A stretch of DNA of 64,000 nucleotides, taken from positions 1-64,000 of the forward strand of contig JANQFX010000051.1 in NCBI GenBank assembly GCA_028277725.1. Direction: 5' to 3'. The notes below the pieces were generated by a model. That model had not been told where the DNA came from, did no database searches, and worked only from the letters and a program-made list of their open reading frames with translations. Shown here in pieces: positions 16,878-27,475 of the stretch; position 1 is the first letter of the stretch, and each line of letters begins with the position of its first letter. The DNA comes from Thiohalocapsa sp. (lineage in GTDB: Bacteria > Pseudomonadota > Gammaproteobacteria > Chromatiales > Chromatiaceae). A program made the translations under genes and the position numbers.

Positions 16878-16934
16878 GGCGGTTGCGAGTCCGTTGCAGA
16901 GGGGTGCAGCAGTTGGTGCGGGCAGGCCGCCGGA

Positions 16935-17540
16935 TCAGTTCGTCGCAACGTCGTACAGGACCTCGTTGCGCCGCAGCGGGCCGGGGGTGAAGGGGTCGTT
17001 GTAGTAGGCGTAGATGGGCGCCGCGAGGCGGCGTAGTCCGCGCGCGTCGATCCAGGCCTCCAATCGCTCCCGCTGTGCCGCCGTGCGCGCGTCGGTGGTG
17101 CGCCCGCTGAAGCGGACCGAGGCGACGCGACGCGGCGGCAGCTCGGTGAGCCGCACATCGGCGTTGGCCGGGTCCGGCAGCCCCGCCTCCACCGCCGCCT
17201 TGGGCATGATGAAGCCGACCGTCCAATCGCGGTCCGCCTCGGCCCCGGCTCGCTGGATGACGGGGGCGGTCATGGCGACCTTCTCGCCCTCCCGCTCTTT
17301 GGCGAAGATGTAGCGTGCGAGCGGCCCGAAGCCGGCGCTCAGCGCGTCCCCGCGACCGCCCACGCGGCGGACCTCGGCGACGGTCAGCGCCGGGTAGTCC
17401 CGCAGCTCGAAGTCCCCGTCCTGTTCCAGCAGCGCGTACTCGGGCTGCTCCACGTTCTGGATGACGTAGACGAAGACCAGCAGCGCGGCGACGGCGAGCA
17501 GGCCCAAGGCGGCGAGGATGATCAGCAGGGTCTTGAGCAT
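16935..17540 (-). CDS. SOUL family heme-binding protein
   Basis: The 201-residue product has an N-terminal membrane helix (about residues 4-27: TLLIILAALGLLAVAALLVF) and then a SOUL domain: VEQPEYALLEQDGDFELRDY, ARYIFAKEREGEKVAMTAPV and the GFIMPKA segment. The C-terminus IYAYYNDPFTPGPLRRNEVL is typical. SOUL proteins bind heme or porphyrins, and bacterial members are membrane-anchored with unclear roles. It precedes the chelatase-like gene on the same strand by 57 bases; both concern tetrapyrroles, so a shared function is plausible. Confidence 0.92.
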   Translation of the reverse strand: MLKTLLIILAALGLLAVAALLVFVYVIQNVEQPEYALLEQDGDFELRDYPALTVAEVRRVGGRGDALSAGFGPLARYIFAKEREGEKVAMTAPVIQRAGAEADRDWTVGFIMPKAAVEAGLPDPANADVRLTELPPRRVASVRFSGRTTDARTAAQRERLEAWIDARGLRRLAAPIYAYYNDPFTPGPLRRNEVLYDVATN

Positions 17541-17625
17541 GACGGCCTGTCTCGGGTTGGGCGGATTCGATTGGCGCGGAAGGACGCGCTTGGGCTGATG
17601 ATGGCAGTGCTTCGCGCGCTGGGGC

Positions 17626-17722
17626 GTCGGGCTTCGTAGCTCAGCCCGACCTACGGCTTGACGCTTGACTGAAGTGACGCCGCTGTAGTTGCTGTAGGTC
17701 GGGGCGACGGAGGAGGCCCGAC
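17626..17722. repeat. Pair of REP-like palindromes
   Basis: Two palindromic units of the widespread GTCGGGCT...AGCCCGAC type stand between the SOUL and uracil-DNA glycosylase genes. The first has GTCGGGCT at 17626-17633 and AGCCCGAC at 17643-17650. The second begins TGTAGGTCGGGG near 17694 and closes with GCCCGAC at 17716-17722. Such units usually occur in many copies in intergenic DNA and are linked to RAYT-type transposases; none is encoded here. Confidence 0.7.
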
Positions 17723-17773
17723 GCGCCTTTCGGCCCGACGGTCCAGGCGTTGCGGTCGTTCAACAGCGCCTCT

Positions 17774-18805
17774 TTAGACGCGGGCATCGCCGGCGGCGTC
17801 TTGGGCCAGGAATTCCAACATCCGTTGCAGGTCCTGCCAGCCCTTCGCCTTCTGCTCGGGGGAGCGCAGGTAGTACGACGGGTGATAGGTCACCAGCAGC
17901 GGCACCCCCGCCGCTCCATAGCGGTGGAAGCGGCCTCGCAGGCGACCGACCGACTCCGCGGTGTTCAGCAGATTGCTCGCCGGTACCCGCCCCAGGCAGA
18001 CCATGAGCCTTGGCCGAACCAATTCGATCTGCCTCTGCAAGTAAGCCCGGCAGGCGCCGGCTTCATCCCCATGCGGATCGCGGTTTCCCGGCGGCCTGCA
18101 CTTGACGATGTTGGCGATGTAGACCCGGCTGCGATGCAGACCCGCGGCGGCGAGCATCCGGTCCAGGAGCTGCCCGGCACGGCCGACGAAGGGCTCCCCC
18201 CGGCGGTCCTCGTCGGCGCCCGGTCCCTCGCCCACGAACATGATGTCGGCATCCCGGTCGCCGACGCCGAAGACGGTCCGGTTGCGGCGCTCGCACAGCC
18301 CGCAGGCGTGGCAACCGGCGACGGCCTGCTCCAACGCCGCCCAGTCCATGGTCCCAATCTGAGCGGCTCGCGATGGCTCCGGCGGCGCATGGTCGAATTG
18401 GGGCGGCGGCATCGCCCCGGCGCCGTTCGCCGGCAGTCCGGCGAGGTCGGCGTCGGACCAGGCTGGAGGCCCGTCTGGTTGGGGCTGGGGTTGGGCCTCT
18501 GCTGCCTGGACGGGCCCCTCGTCAGCGATGGGCTCCTCGGTAACCGAGATTTCCGTGATTGGCTCCTGCGCCACCGGCGCCTCGACAGCGGGTTCCCGCG
18601 TCGCTGCCGGCGCGCTTGATTGGGCAGCGTGCTGGGCCGGCTGCGGAGCGGGTTCTGGGGCGGATTCCGAAACCGGTTCCGGCGCGGGTTGCGACGCGGT
18701 TTCCGCGGCCACCGGCACGGCAGCCCGATCCAGGTCGGCAGAGCGCCGCTCCCAGACGACGATGCCCATGGCCGCCAGATACCGCCGACGCCGAACCTCA
18801 TCCAT
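17774..18805 (-). CDS. Family 4 uracil-DNA glycosylase with long disordered linker
   Basis: The enzyme removes uracil from DNA. The catalytic domain spans about residues 155-335: CHACGLCERRNRTVFG, the VGEGPGADED motif (about 191-200), GEPFVGRAGQLLDRML, IVKCRPPGNRDP and the active-site TYHPSYYLR. Candidate [4Fe-4S] ligands are C168, C171, C236 and C252. Between a short N-terminal motif (RRRRYLAAMGIVVWERR) and the domain lies a Pro/Glu/Ala/Gln-rich stretch of about 120 residues, probably disordered, perhaps a tether for a partner. ATG 18805 has a GAGG ribosome site and is preferred over GTG 18823. Confidence 0.92.
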   Translation of the reverse strand: MDEVRRRRYLAAMGIVVWERRSADLDRAAVPVAAETASQPAPEPVSESAPEPAPQPAQHAAQSSAPAATREPAVEAPVAQEPITEISVTEEPIADEGPVQAAEAQPQPQPDGPPAWSDADLAGLPANGAGAMPPPQFDHAPPEPSRAAQIGTMDWAALEQAVAGCHACGLCERRNRTVFGVGDRDADIMFVGEGPGADEDRRGEPFVGRAGQLLDRMLAAAGLHRSRVYIANIVKCRPPGNRDPHGDEAGACRAYLQRQIELVRPRLMVCLGRVPASNLLNTAESVGRLRGRFHRYGAAGVPLLVTYHPSYYLRSPEQKAKGWQDLQRMLEFLAQDAAGDARV

Positions 18806-18844
18806 CCGGCTACCTCTCGTCACACTTCCAACTTCAAACTTCTC

Positions 18845-20395
<1,551 letters not shown>

Positions 20396-20575
20396 GGGCT
20401 AGGTCTGCTCGTACTGGTTTCGTCCGCGGCTTGCGCTCGCGCGGGTGCGAGGAGCCGCCGACCGATTAGGCGATGATGCGAACGAGTCGATCGATCGAGG
20501 GCGTCAGGTCCGGCATTCGACCCGAGCGGCGCGGTTCGTCGGCCTCGGACGACCGTGCCGCGCATAAGCTCCAGC

Positions 20576-21694
20576 TCAATGCTGCTCGGCGATGGCCGCG
20601 ACCACCGCCTGGGCATCCTCGGCGCTCAGATAGGGATGCATGGGCAGACTGAATACGCGTGCCGCGGCGCGGTCGGCGTTCGGCGTGCAGTCCGGGCAGC
20701 AGAAACGGGCATAGGCGCCCTGGCGGTTCAGCGGAATCGGGTAATGGACGGCGGTGGGGATGCCGCGGGCATTGAGGGCCGCGGTGATGGCGTCACGCTC
20801 GTCCGCTTGCACCGTGTACTGGGCATAGACGCTGCTGTTGTGCTCGGCGATGTGCGGGGTCAGCAGGCCATCGCGGGCCTCGGCCAGGCTTTTTGCGCCG
20901 CTGCCGAGCAACAGGTCCGTGTAGCGCGCACCGACGGCGGCACGACGCTCCACTTCGTCTGGGAAGATGCCGAGCTTGCACAGCAGCACCGCTGCCTGCA
21001 TGGCATCGAGCCGGCCATTGATGCCGAGCCGGGGGTGGCTGTAGCGCTCGTCCTGGCCGTGGTTCATGGTCTGGCGCATGCGCGTGGCGAGCTGATCGTC
21101 GTCGGTGAAGCAGGCACCACCGTCGCCATAACCGCCGAGCGGCTTGGATGGGAAGAACGACGTGCAACCGATGGTGGACAAGCCGCAGGAGCGCCGACCT
21201 CGGTAGGTGGCACCGAAGCTCTGGGCGCCGTCCTCGATGACCGGCAGGCCGTGGCGATCGGCGATGGCGTTGATAGCGCCCATGTCCGCGCACTGGCCGT
21301 AGAGCGAGACGGGCATGATGGCGCGCGTCTTCGGGCCGATTGCGGCGGCGATCAGCGCCGGGTCGATGTTGTACGTGAGCGGGTCGATGTCGACGAACCT
21401 CGGGACCGCACCGATCAGCGCGATGATCTCGGCCGTGGCGACGAAGGTGAAGGGCGAGGTGATGACCTCGTCGCCGGGGCCGATGTCCAGCGCCAGCAGG
21501 GCGACCAGCAGTGCATCGGTGCCGCTGGAGACGCCGATGCAGTGGCGTACGCCGACATAGTCGGCCAGGCGTTCCTCCAGTTCCGTGACCTCTGGCCCCA
21601 TGATGTACCGCCCGTGGGCGAGCACCGCCTTCAGCCGCGCCTCGATGTCGTCCGCGATGCGCTGCTGCTGTGTTTTCAGGTCGATGAATTGCAT
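20576..21694 (-). CDS. DegT/DnrJ/EryC1/StrS-type PLP sugar aminotransferase
   Basis: The 372-residue enzyme aminates a keto-sugar nucleotide. It opens with MQFIDLKTQQQRIADDIEAR, has CIGVSSGTDALLVAL (PLP phosphate contact), VIEDGAQSFGATYRG with the pyridine-binding Asp, and the PLP lysine at residue 184 in FFPSKPLGGYGDGG. The closest recognisable group is the WbpE/PglE type that makes UDP-linked diamino or acetamido sugars for O-antigen or glycan. The start is firm (GAGGA ribosome site directly before the ATG). It follows kdsD by 27 bases; both point to cell-surface sugar synthesis. Confidence 0.9.
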   Translation of the reverse strand: MQFIDLKTQQQRIADDIEARLKAVLAHGRYIMGPEVTELEERLADYVGVRHCIGVSSGTDALLVALLALDIGPGDEVITSPFTFVATAEIIALIGAVPRFVDIDPLTYNIDPALIAAAIGPKTRAIMPVSLYGQCADMGAINAIADRHGLPVIEDGAQSFGATYRGRRSCGLSTIGCTSFFPSKPLGGYGDGGACFTDDDQLATRMRQTMNHGQDERYSHPRLGINGRLDAMQAAVLLCKLGIFPDEVERRAAVGARYTDLLLGSGAKSLAEARDGLLTPHIAEHNSSVYAQYTVQADERDAITAALNARGIPTAVHYPIPLNRQGAYARFCCPDCTPNADRAAARVFSLPMHPYLSAEDAQAVVAAIAEQH

Positions 21695-21721
21695 GGGTCC
21701 TCCCCCCCCAAGGTGGCGCGG

Positions 21722-22690
21722 CTATTTCTGCACGACGCCGACGACGCCGCTCGCGTCGACCACCACCAACAGGGTGATCTTGTGCCGTGCCATGAGTTCG
21801 AAGGCGGCTTGCATGCTGCTGTCGGCGCCGATGGTGACCGGACCCGGTGTCATCATGTCCGACGCGGTCATTCCGAAGAAGGCCTCGCGGTTGCCTTGCA
21901 CGGCCCGGCGCAGATCGCCGTCTGTGATGATGCCGAGGGCGTTGTTCTGGTCGTCGCTGACCAACGCGATGCCGAGCTTGCCGCGGCTCACGGCTGACAG
22001 CACCTCGTCCGCGCTGCCGTGCGGTGCGACGAAGGGCAGGTCGTCGCTGCGCATCTCTTCCCGCACCATGTGCAGCAACCGCCGGCCCAGGCTACCTCCC
22101 GGGTGGAAACGCGCGAAGTCGTCGGGTTGGAAATTGCGGGCGCGCATCAGGGCGACGGCGAGAGCGTCGCACATGGCCAGGGTTGCGGTCGTGGACGCCG
22201 TTGGCGCGAGCTGCAGCGGACAGGCCTCGCGCTCCACATGCACGGATAGGTGCAGGTCCGCGTGCCTGGCGAGGGTCGAGCGCGTGTTCCCGGTCATGCC
22301 GATGACCAGGTTGCCGTTGTCCTTCAGAAAGGGCAGCAGCTTGACCAGCTCCTCGGTCTCGCCGGAGTTGGATAGCGCGACGAAGATATCGGCCGGCGCG
22401 ACCATGCCGAGATCACCGTGGAATGCCTCCCCCGGATGCATGAAGAACGCCGGCGTGCCGGTACTCGCCAGGGTCGCAGCGAGCTTCTTCCCGATGATGC
22501 CGGACTTGCCCATGCCGCAGACGATGGCCCGCCCCTGGGCCGCGAGTATGGCCTCCACCGCGGCATCGAAGTCCTCGGTGAGGGCGTCGGCGAGGCCGAG
22601 CACCCCCGCAGCCTCGATCTCGAACACCTCCCGCGCGACGGCCCTGCAGTCGATGCCATGCGGGGGCTTGTGCAGGCTGGTCTTCGGCAT
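21722..22690 (-). CDS. kdsD: Arabinose-5-phosphate isomerase
   Basis: KdsD converts ribulose 5-phosphate to arabinose 5-phosphate, the first step of Kdo synthesis for lipopolysaccharide. The 322-residue protein has an N-terminal SIS domain (VCGMGKSGIIGKKLAATLAS, HPGEAFHGDLGM, ALSNSGETEELVKLLPFLK) and two C-terminal CBS motifs (from about residue 208; DDQNNALGIITDGDLRRAV is in the first). It stops at VVGVVQK, roughly ten residues short of the usual C-terminal helix, a slight truncation of the last CBS motif. It starts four bases before the gspD stop region, so it follows the Gsp cluster closely. Confidence 0.93.
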   Translation of the reverse strand: MPKTSLHKPPHGIDCRAVAREVFEIEAAGVLGLADALTEDFDAAVEAILAAQGRAIVCGMGKSGIIGKKLAATLASTGTPAFFMHPGEAFHGDLGMVAPADIFVALSNSGETEELVKLLPFLKDNGNLVIGMTGNTRSTLARHADLHLSVHVEREACPLQLAPTASTTATLAMCDALAVALMRARNFQPDDFARFHPGGSLGRRLLHMVREEMRSDDLPFVAPHGSADEVLSAVSRGKLGIALVSDDQNNALGIITDGDLRRAVQGNREAFFGMTASDMMTPGPVTIGADSSMQAAFELMARHKITLLVVVDASGVVGVVQK

Positions 22691-22694
22691 GGGG

Positions 22695-24863
22695 TCAGAA
22701 TCGGGTATCGAGGTTGCGGACCTTGCGGCGGAAATCGCGCGTGACGGTCTCGATGTCGCTGTCGCTGGCGATGACCCGCGGCGTCAGCACCACCACCAAC
22801 TCGGTGCGCTCGCTGGCTCGCGATGTCTGGCCGAACAGGGGGCCGATCAGCGGTGCGCGGTAGAGGCCCGGAACGCCGGTCTTGCCATCGGACCCGAGAT
22901 CCTGAATCAAGCCGCCCAACACGACGGCCTGGTTCGAGCGGACCGATACGACGCTGTTGATCTTGCGCTCACGGAACACCGGCGAGTCGCCGACGCCGCT
23001 CTGCGCAGCGACGTCGCTGACCTCCTGCTCGATCTCCATCTGTACCGCACCGCCCGGCGTGACGCGGGGCTTCACGGACAGCTTCACACCGGTCTGACGG
23101 TACTCGATATTATTCACGACCCGATCGGTGGTGGAGGTGCCCTGCTGCTGGGTGGTCAGCACCGGCACATCCTGGCCGACGAAGATCTCGGCGGTCTGAT
23201 TGTCGCGCACCATCACCGACGGCGATGACAGCACGTTGACCAGGTCGTCCTCGGCCAGGGCGGTCAGGGTCGCTCGAACGACGTCCGGTCGCAGCAACAC
23301 GGTCCAGCTGAACTGATTATCCGTGGCACTTGGGTTGGGTAAGGTGAACTGGCTGCGGTAACCGCCTCGATTGCGGCCCTCCTCAGCATCCCATTTGCCG
23401 CCCACGGCGAGGCCGAAGAACTGCCACTGGACGCCATACTGGAGGTTGCCCGAGAGCCGAATCTCGACAATGGTCGCCTCCACCAACACCTGCAGCGGCA
23501 CGATATCGAGCTGCTTCAGGGCATCCAGAATCTTCTTGTAGTCGCGCGGACTGGATCGGACCAGCAGCGAGTTGTTGACGGGATCGGCGACGATGCTGAC
23601 CTCGGACGAGAGCTGCAGCGTGCTCTGCGTTGCCTGCCGAGTTGCGGTGGCGCCGCCGCCATTGCCATCCCCGTCTCCGCCGATGCTCGCCTGTTGGAGA
23701 CCGGGCGCAACGCCCCCGACGCTGCGCGAACTGGTGGAGCTGCCCTCACCGTTGGCGAAGAGTTTAGATAGGACGTCGGCTAGGTCTTCCGCATCGCCGT
23801 GTCGAACGCGATAGACGAAGAGCCTTTGCGCGGAGCTCCCGCTCGCCTCCGCGCGGTCGAGGCGGTTGATCCAGTCCTCCATCTGGGCTAGGTAGCTCTG
23901 CTGTGGCGAGACCACGAGCACCGAATTTGCGCTCTCGACGGGGATGAACCGGAACAGGCCGTTGAAGGGATTGCCGTCGTCGCCGGCGAGCAGGGTTTCC
24001 AACTGCGTGACGACTTCGTTCGCCTGGGCGTACTCCAGCACGAAAAAGCCCACCGACAAGCCAGCCATCCAGTCGACATCGAACACTTGGATGGTGTCGA
24101 GGAGATTGCTCATCTCCGGGCTGGTGCCAGCCAGGACGATGAGATTTCGGAGGCTATCCACCCGCACCAGGCTCCCTTCTGGCGCAAGGGGCTCGAGGAT
24201 TTGGCTCATCTCCTGCGCGCCGATATAGCGCAGCGGCACGACCTGGATGCTGTAACCCTCGGGCAGCGCGCGGGAGGACTGGCCGAGTTGCGGCACGATA
24301 CGCCCCCGTACGGCGCTGTTGAGCGGCACGACCTCGTAGGTGCCGCCGTTGTCAACCAGGGCGGCGTTGTTCATGCGCAGCAGCATTTCCAAGGTCGGAA
24401 TCAGCATGTCGCGGCGCAGTGGTCGGCCGGTCTCCAGGGAGGCCGCGCCGGAGACGCCGGGGTCGAGCACATAGTTGACGCCGAGCAGATCACCGAGGAT
24501 GACCTTGACCACCTCTCGGATGTCGGTGCCGTCGAAGTTGAGCGTCACGTCGCCCGGCGTTGTATCGACCCCTCGCGGGGCCACGGGGCGGACGAAGGTG
24601 CCAGTGCCACGCTGGATCGAGGTTTCTGCCGGCGGGCCGTCGTCACCGATGGCAATGCCACCACCAACGGGCGCCGCACTACCGGTCGGCGTGCTAATCC
24701 CCTCTCGATCCGTGATGTGGCCGCGACCGGTCTCGATGCGCTTGGTCGGATCGAAGATCATGCCGCCACAACCGCTAATGAGCAGCAGCAAGAGGCAGGC
24801 GAGCGTCGCGGTCGTGCCGACCCAAGTCACGCGGCACAAAGTCATCTGCTTGGAAACTCGCAT
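22695..24863 (-). CDS. gspD: Type II secretion secretin GspD
   Basis: GspD forms the outer-membrane gate of the type II system. From the ATG at 24863 the 722-residue protein has a lipoprotein signal with lipobox LISGC (Cys32), so it is probably an acylated secretin that needs no separate pilotin. N0-N3 domains follow (VTLNFDGTDIREVVKVILGD, IQVVPLRYIGAQEMSQILEP, VIPLRYA-like repeats) and the secretin core holds VPVLTTQQQGTS, VKPRVTPGG and SVVSVRSNQAVVLGGLIQD. A Gly/Ser/Asn-rich insert near residues 395-425 is probably flexible. It is the last gene of the gsp cluster. Confidence 0.95.
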   Translation of the reverse strand: MRVSKQMTLCRVTWVGTTATLACLLLLLISGCGGMIFDPTKRIETGRGHITDREGISTPTGSAAPVGGGIAIGDDGPPAETSIQRGTGTFVRPVAPRGVDTTPGDVTLNFDGTDIREVVKVILGDLLGVNYVLDPGVSGAASLETGRPLRRDMLIPTLEMLLRMNNAALVDNGGTYEVVPLNSAVRGRIVPQLGQSSRALPEGYSIQVVPLRYIGAQEMSQILEPLAPEGSLVRVDSLRNLIVLAGTSPEMSNLLDTIQVFDVDWMAGLSVGFFVLEYAQANEVVTQLETLLAGDDGNPFNGLFRFIPVESANSVLVVSPQQSYLAQMEDWINRLDRAEASGSSAQRLFVYRVRHGDAEDLADVLSKLFANGEGSSTSSRSVGGVAPGLQQASIGGDGDGNGGGATATRQATQSTLQLSSEVSIVADPVNNSLLVRSSPRDYKKILDALKQLDIVPLQVLVEATIVEIRLSGNLQYGVQWQFFGLAVGGKWDAEEGRNRGGYRSQFTLPNPSATDNQFSWTVLLRPDVVRATLTALAEDDLVNVLSSPSVMVRDNQTAEIFVGQDVPVLTTQQQGTSTTDRVVNNIEYRQTGVKLSVKPRVTPGGAVQMEIEQEVSDVAAQSGVGDSPVFRERKINSVVSVRSNQAVVLGGLIQDLGSDGKTGVPGLYRAPLIGPLFGQTSRASERTELVVVLTPRVIASDSDIETVTRDFRRKVRNLDTRF

Positions 24864-24894
24864 CCTGATGGTGTATCGGTGCGCGTGTTGGCGC

Positions 24895-25596
24895 CTAGCG
24901 GTCAGTGATGTCCGCCGGCTGCTGGCGGGTTGCCGGGCGGCCGTTGTTGGATTCGCGCGTCGTCGGACGGGGCTCCTGCGGCCGAGTCCGCTGTTCACGG
25001 GGGGCGGGCGCCTGTGCGGACTGATCGGTGCTCGCGGGCGCGCGATCGTCGCCGCGACGCATCTGCCCGCGCGGGATCACTCGGGTGCGCGGGATAGCGG
25101 GCGGCGCGTTGGAATAATCCCGCAAGTGTATCTCATCGGTCTCGTCCTGTCGTTCGAGCACGACCAACGCCGGTTCGATGGTCTTGACCGTCCAGCCGAG
25201 GAATTCCTCGCCCAGCAGCCGCTTCTGCAGCTTCGACTCACCGGGTGCGCGCAACCAGGCGGAGACCTCCTCCGGGGTGATGATCACGGCGGTGAGATCC
25301 ACGCCGTCGAGCTCGGTGGTCTGGGGCGGCTCCGCCTCGGGCTCGTCCACGTCAGGCGGTGGCGGGGGGCGTCGATCGGGCAGGAACAGGGGACGCTCGA
25401 CCACCTCGGCGTACTCGTCGCGGGGTAGGAGTTCGGCATCGGTGGCACTCCGCTGCTCCGGTGCTTCGGTCTCGATCCGGGGGCTGGCCGGCTCGGCCGA
25501 TAGTGCGGGCAACGCCGACGCCGGCCGCCAGTCGTGCCACTGCAGGGCGAGTACACCGCCGAGCAGCAAGGCCATGAGCGAGAGCAAGCCCTTCAT
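24895..25596 (-). CDS. GspC/GspN-like inner-membrane protein of the type II system
   Basis: The 233-residue product has one N-terminal membrane helix (about residues 3-20: GLLSLMALLLGGVLALQW). A conserved patch YAEVVERPLFLPDRRPPPPP (about 62-81) resembles the start of the homology region in GspC/XpsN-type proteins, followed by a small beta domain (LTAVIITPEEVSAWLR). The last 70 residues are Pro/Arg/Gln-rich and likely disordered. In Xanthomonas-type systems such a protein links the inner-membrane platform to the secretin. It lacks a PDZ domain. Its ATG overlaps the gspM stop, and gspD follows after 31 bases. Confidence 0.8.
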   Translation of the reverse strand: MKGLLSLMALLLGGVLALQWHDWRPASALPALSAEPASPRIETEAPEQRSATDAELLPRDEYAEVVERPLFLPDRRPPPPPDVDEPEAEPPQTTELDGVDLTAVIITPEEVSAWLRAPGESKLQKRLLGEEFLGWTVKTIEPALVVLERQDETDEIHLRDYSNAPPAIPRTRVIPRGQMRRGDDRAPASTDQSAQAPAPREQRTRPQEPRPTTRESNNGRPATRQQPADITDR

Positions 25597-26375
25597 TTGC
25601 CGCCGCCCAGGACGTAGCCGAAGATGTCCAGCCGCACGGTGAGTTGGCCCACGTTCTGCTGTGAGATCGGCTGGCGCGCACGGCGGCTGCGGACATTTCG
25701 TCGACGCGGCGTCGTCGAGCGAACGGACATCTGATCGATGAACAGGAATGGGCGCGCGGCCTCGATGCGGTAGAGCACATCGAGCAGCTCATCGGTGGTG
25801 CCCTGGAGCTGGGTGCGAATGCGCACCCGTGGCGGCTGCTCGGACTCGTCGACGGGCAGGATCTGGGTACTGATGGGCCGGCCACCGGCGGCCCGCACCA
25901 TCTCCTGCACTTCGCTCTGCAGCGTGGCACCGGCGAGGCCGGGCGTCTCGGCCTCGAAGTAGAATGCCTTGAAGTCGTCGTTCGCCTGCGCCTGCTCGAG
26001 TTCGGCGCGCAGGCGCGGCAGGGTCGCCACCAGGCGTTGGTAGCGTTGCAGCTGGTCCAGGCCGCGCTCGTAGTCCTCGTCCAGGACCTTGACCCGATCC
26101 CACAGCGGCGTGGCAACGAGCGCAATCAGCAGGGCCGGAATCAGCAGCACGCCCGCCCAGGCCGAGACGCAGCCCCAGTTCGGCCAATGCAGCCGGCGTG
26201 GCTCGCCGGGGGCCTGCTCAGCAGGGTTCCGTTCGGCGGGCTCGAGCGCTGCCGACGACTCAGTGGGGTCAACCCCTGATCCGTCGTTGGATTCCGGCGT
26301 GTCCGATGCCGCAGCCGCCTGCGGAAGCTGCACCGCCGCGTCGGCGCCGGGGTCGTTCGTGATCACGCTGGACAT
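25593..26375 (-). CDS. GspM-like platform protein
   Basis: The 260-residue protein has an acidic, Pro/Ala-rich cytosolic N-terminus (about 70 residues), one membrane helix (WAGVLLIPALLIALVATPLW, about residues 73-92), a periplasmic coiled coil and a ferredoxin-like fold (GRPISTQILPVDESEQPPRV, TTDELLDVLYRIEAARPFLF). This matches the GspM/PilO-like (GspMb) group that pairs with GspL. ATG 26375 is chosen over an in-frame TTG at 26390 that overlaps the gspL stop. It overlaps the next gene by four bases. Confidence 0.83.
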   Translation of the reverse strand: MSSVITNDPGADAAVQLPQAAAASDTPESNDGSGVDPTESSAALEPAERNPAEQAPGEPRRLHWPNWGCVSAWAGVLLIPALLIALVATPLWDRVKVLDEDYERGLDQLQRYQRLVATLPRLRAELEQAQANDDFKAFYFEAETPGLAGATLQSEVQEMVRAAGGRPISTQILPVDESEQPPRVRIRTQLQGTTDELLDVLYRIEAARPFLFIDQMSVRSTTPRRRNVRSRRARQPISQQNVGQLTVRLDIFGYVLGGGK

Positions 26376-26386
26376 GCGCCTGACCG

Positions 26387-27475
26387 TCAATCGCCCTGCG
26401 GCCCGCTGTAGTTGAAGGAGATGTGGAATCGCTCCATGCCTGTTGTCGCGACCTGCATCACCGGAGAGCGAAAGCGCACGGCGCTGATCCCGGGGCCGCT
26501 CTCCAGCCTGCCGATGAGCGCCGTCGCCTGATTGGACTCGCCGCGGATGTCCACCTCGCCGTCACGGACGTTGAGTGTTTGCACCCAGGTGCCGTCCGGT
26601 AGCAGCTCGGTTAGCTCCTTGAGCAGGTCGGTCATGCGCGGCTGCTCAAGTTTGCGATTCAGGACCTCCACGCTGCCGAGGCGCGCCCGTTCCAGCTCCT
26701 CGCGGACGTCCTCTACCTGCACCGCCGCGGAGCGCACGCGCCTGAGTTCCGTGTCGAGCGCCTCCTGCATCTGCTGGCGCTGCCACAGGGGCGTGATCAG
26801 GGCTGCGGCCAGGAGCAGCAGCACGAACACGACGAGCAGCTGAGTCAGCAGGGTGCCGGCGATGGACGGACGTGGGCGCTCGGCCGCCGGCAGCAGGTTG
26901 GCCTCCGGCCAGGCGCCCTCCCATGTGAGCCGCGCGGCGGGGGAGCGGCCCTCACGCAGGCGCTCCAACCAATCGGAGACGTCGTCGCGCCGGCACACTG
27001 CGACCTCGACGCGAAGCTTGGCGCCGCGCGCGACCGGCCCGAGTATCCGTGCGTCGAAATAGACTTCGGCAGCAGGGAAGGGTGTCAGTCGGTCGAGTTC
27101 GTAGGCCAGCACCTGATGCAGCTTGTCACGGACCTGCGCCGGCAGGGAGGTATTGCGCAACAGCACGTGACGGGCGGGCAATTCGAGCCAGGTCTCGCGC
27201 CAACCCTGCCGGGATGGCTGCGCCAGAAGGGCACTCAGCGGGCCTCCGGTGCGCAGATCGGCACCGCCGATCGGCTCACGCTCATCCCCCACCTGCAGCA
27301 GCAGGTCGGCGTCATCGCCATGGGGCCGGACGACGAGCTTCGGGTATCTCAGCGCCACCCAACGCTGCACGGTGGCGGGCAGGCAGTGCAACAGGTGCCG
27401 TCGCCACCTCAGCAGCCATCCGCTGGCGACGACCGACCCGAGCGGGCGCAGGTTGGCGAGACTCCCTAGCTCCAT
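26387..27475 (-). CDS. GspL-like platform protein with PilN-type domain
   Basis: The 362-residue protein has a cytosolic actin-like part (LELPARHVLLRNTSLPAQVR and LAYELDRLTPFPAAEVYFD match PilM/GspL-type sequences), one membrane helix near residues 210-232 (TLLTQLLVVFVLLLLAAALI), a coiled coil, and a PilN-like C-terminal domain (LTELLPDGTWVQTLNV, NQATALIGRLE). It probably recruits the GspE ATPase to the membrane. ATG 27475 matches the start of conserved sequence; an ATG at 27547 would add a low-complexity leader. It overlaps the mini-ORF at 27466-27606 by ten bases. Confidence 0.85.
   Translation of the reverse strand: MELGSLANLRPLGSVVASGWLLRWRRHLLHCLPATVQRWVALRYPKLVVRPHGDDADLLLQVGDEREPIGGADLRTGGPLSALLAQPSRQGWRETWLELPARHVLLRNTSLPAQVRDKLHQVLAYELDRLTPFPAAEVYFDARILGPVARGAKLRVEVAVCRRDDVSDWLERLREGRSPAARLTWEGAWPEANLLPAAERPRPSIAGTLLTQLLVVFVLLLLAAALITPLWQRQQMQEALDTELRRVRSAAVQVEDVREELERARLGSVEVLNRKLEQPRMTDLLKELTELLPDGTWVQTLNVRDGEVDIRGESNQATALIGRLESGPGISAVRFRSPVMQVATTGMERFHISFNYSGPQGD

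Noticed and set aside
21722-21740. Slight C-terminal shortening of KdsD as a frameshift
   Set aside because: Only about ten residues are missing and no alternative frame restores the usual ending, so it is more likely natural variation.
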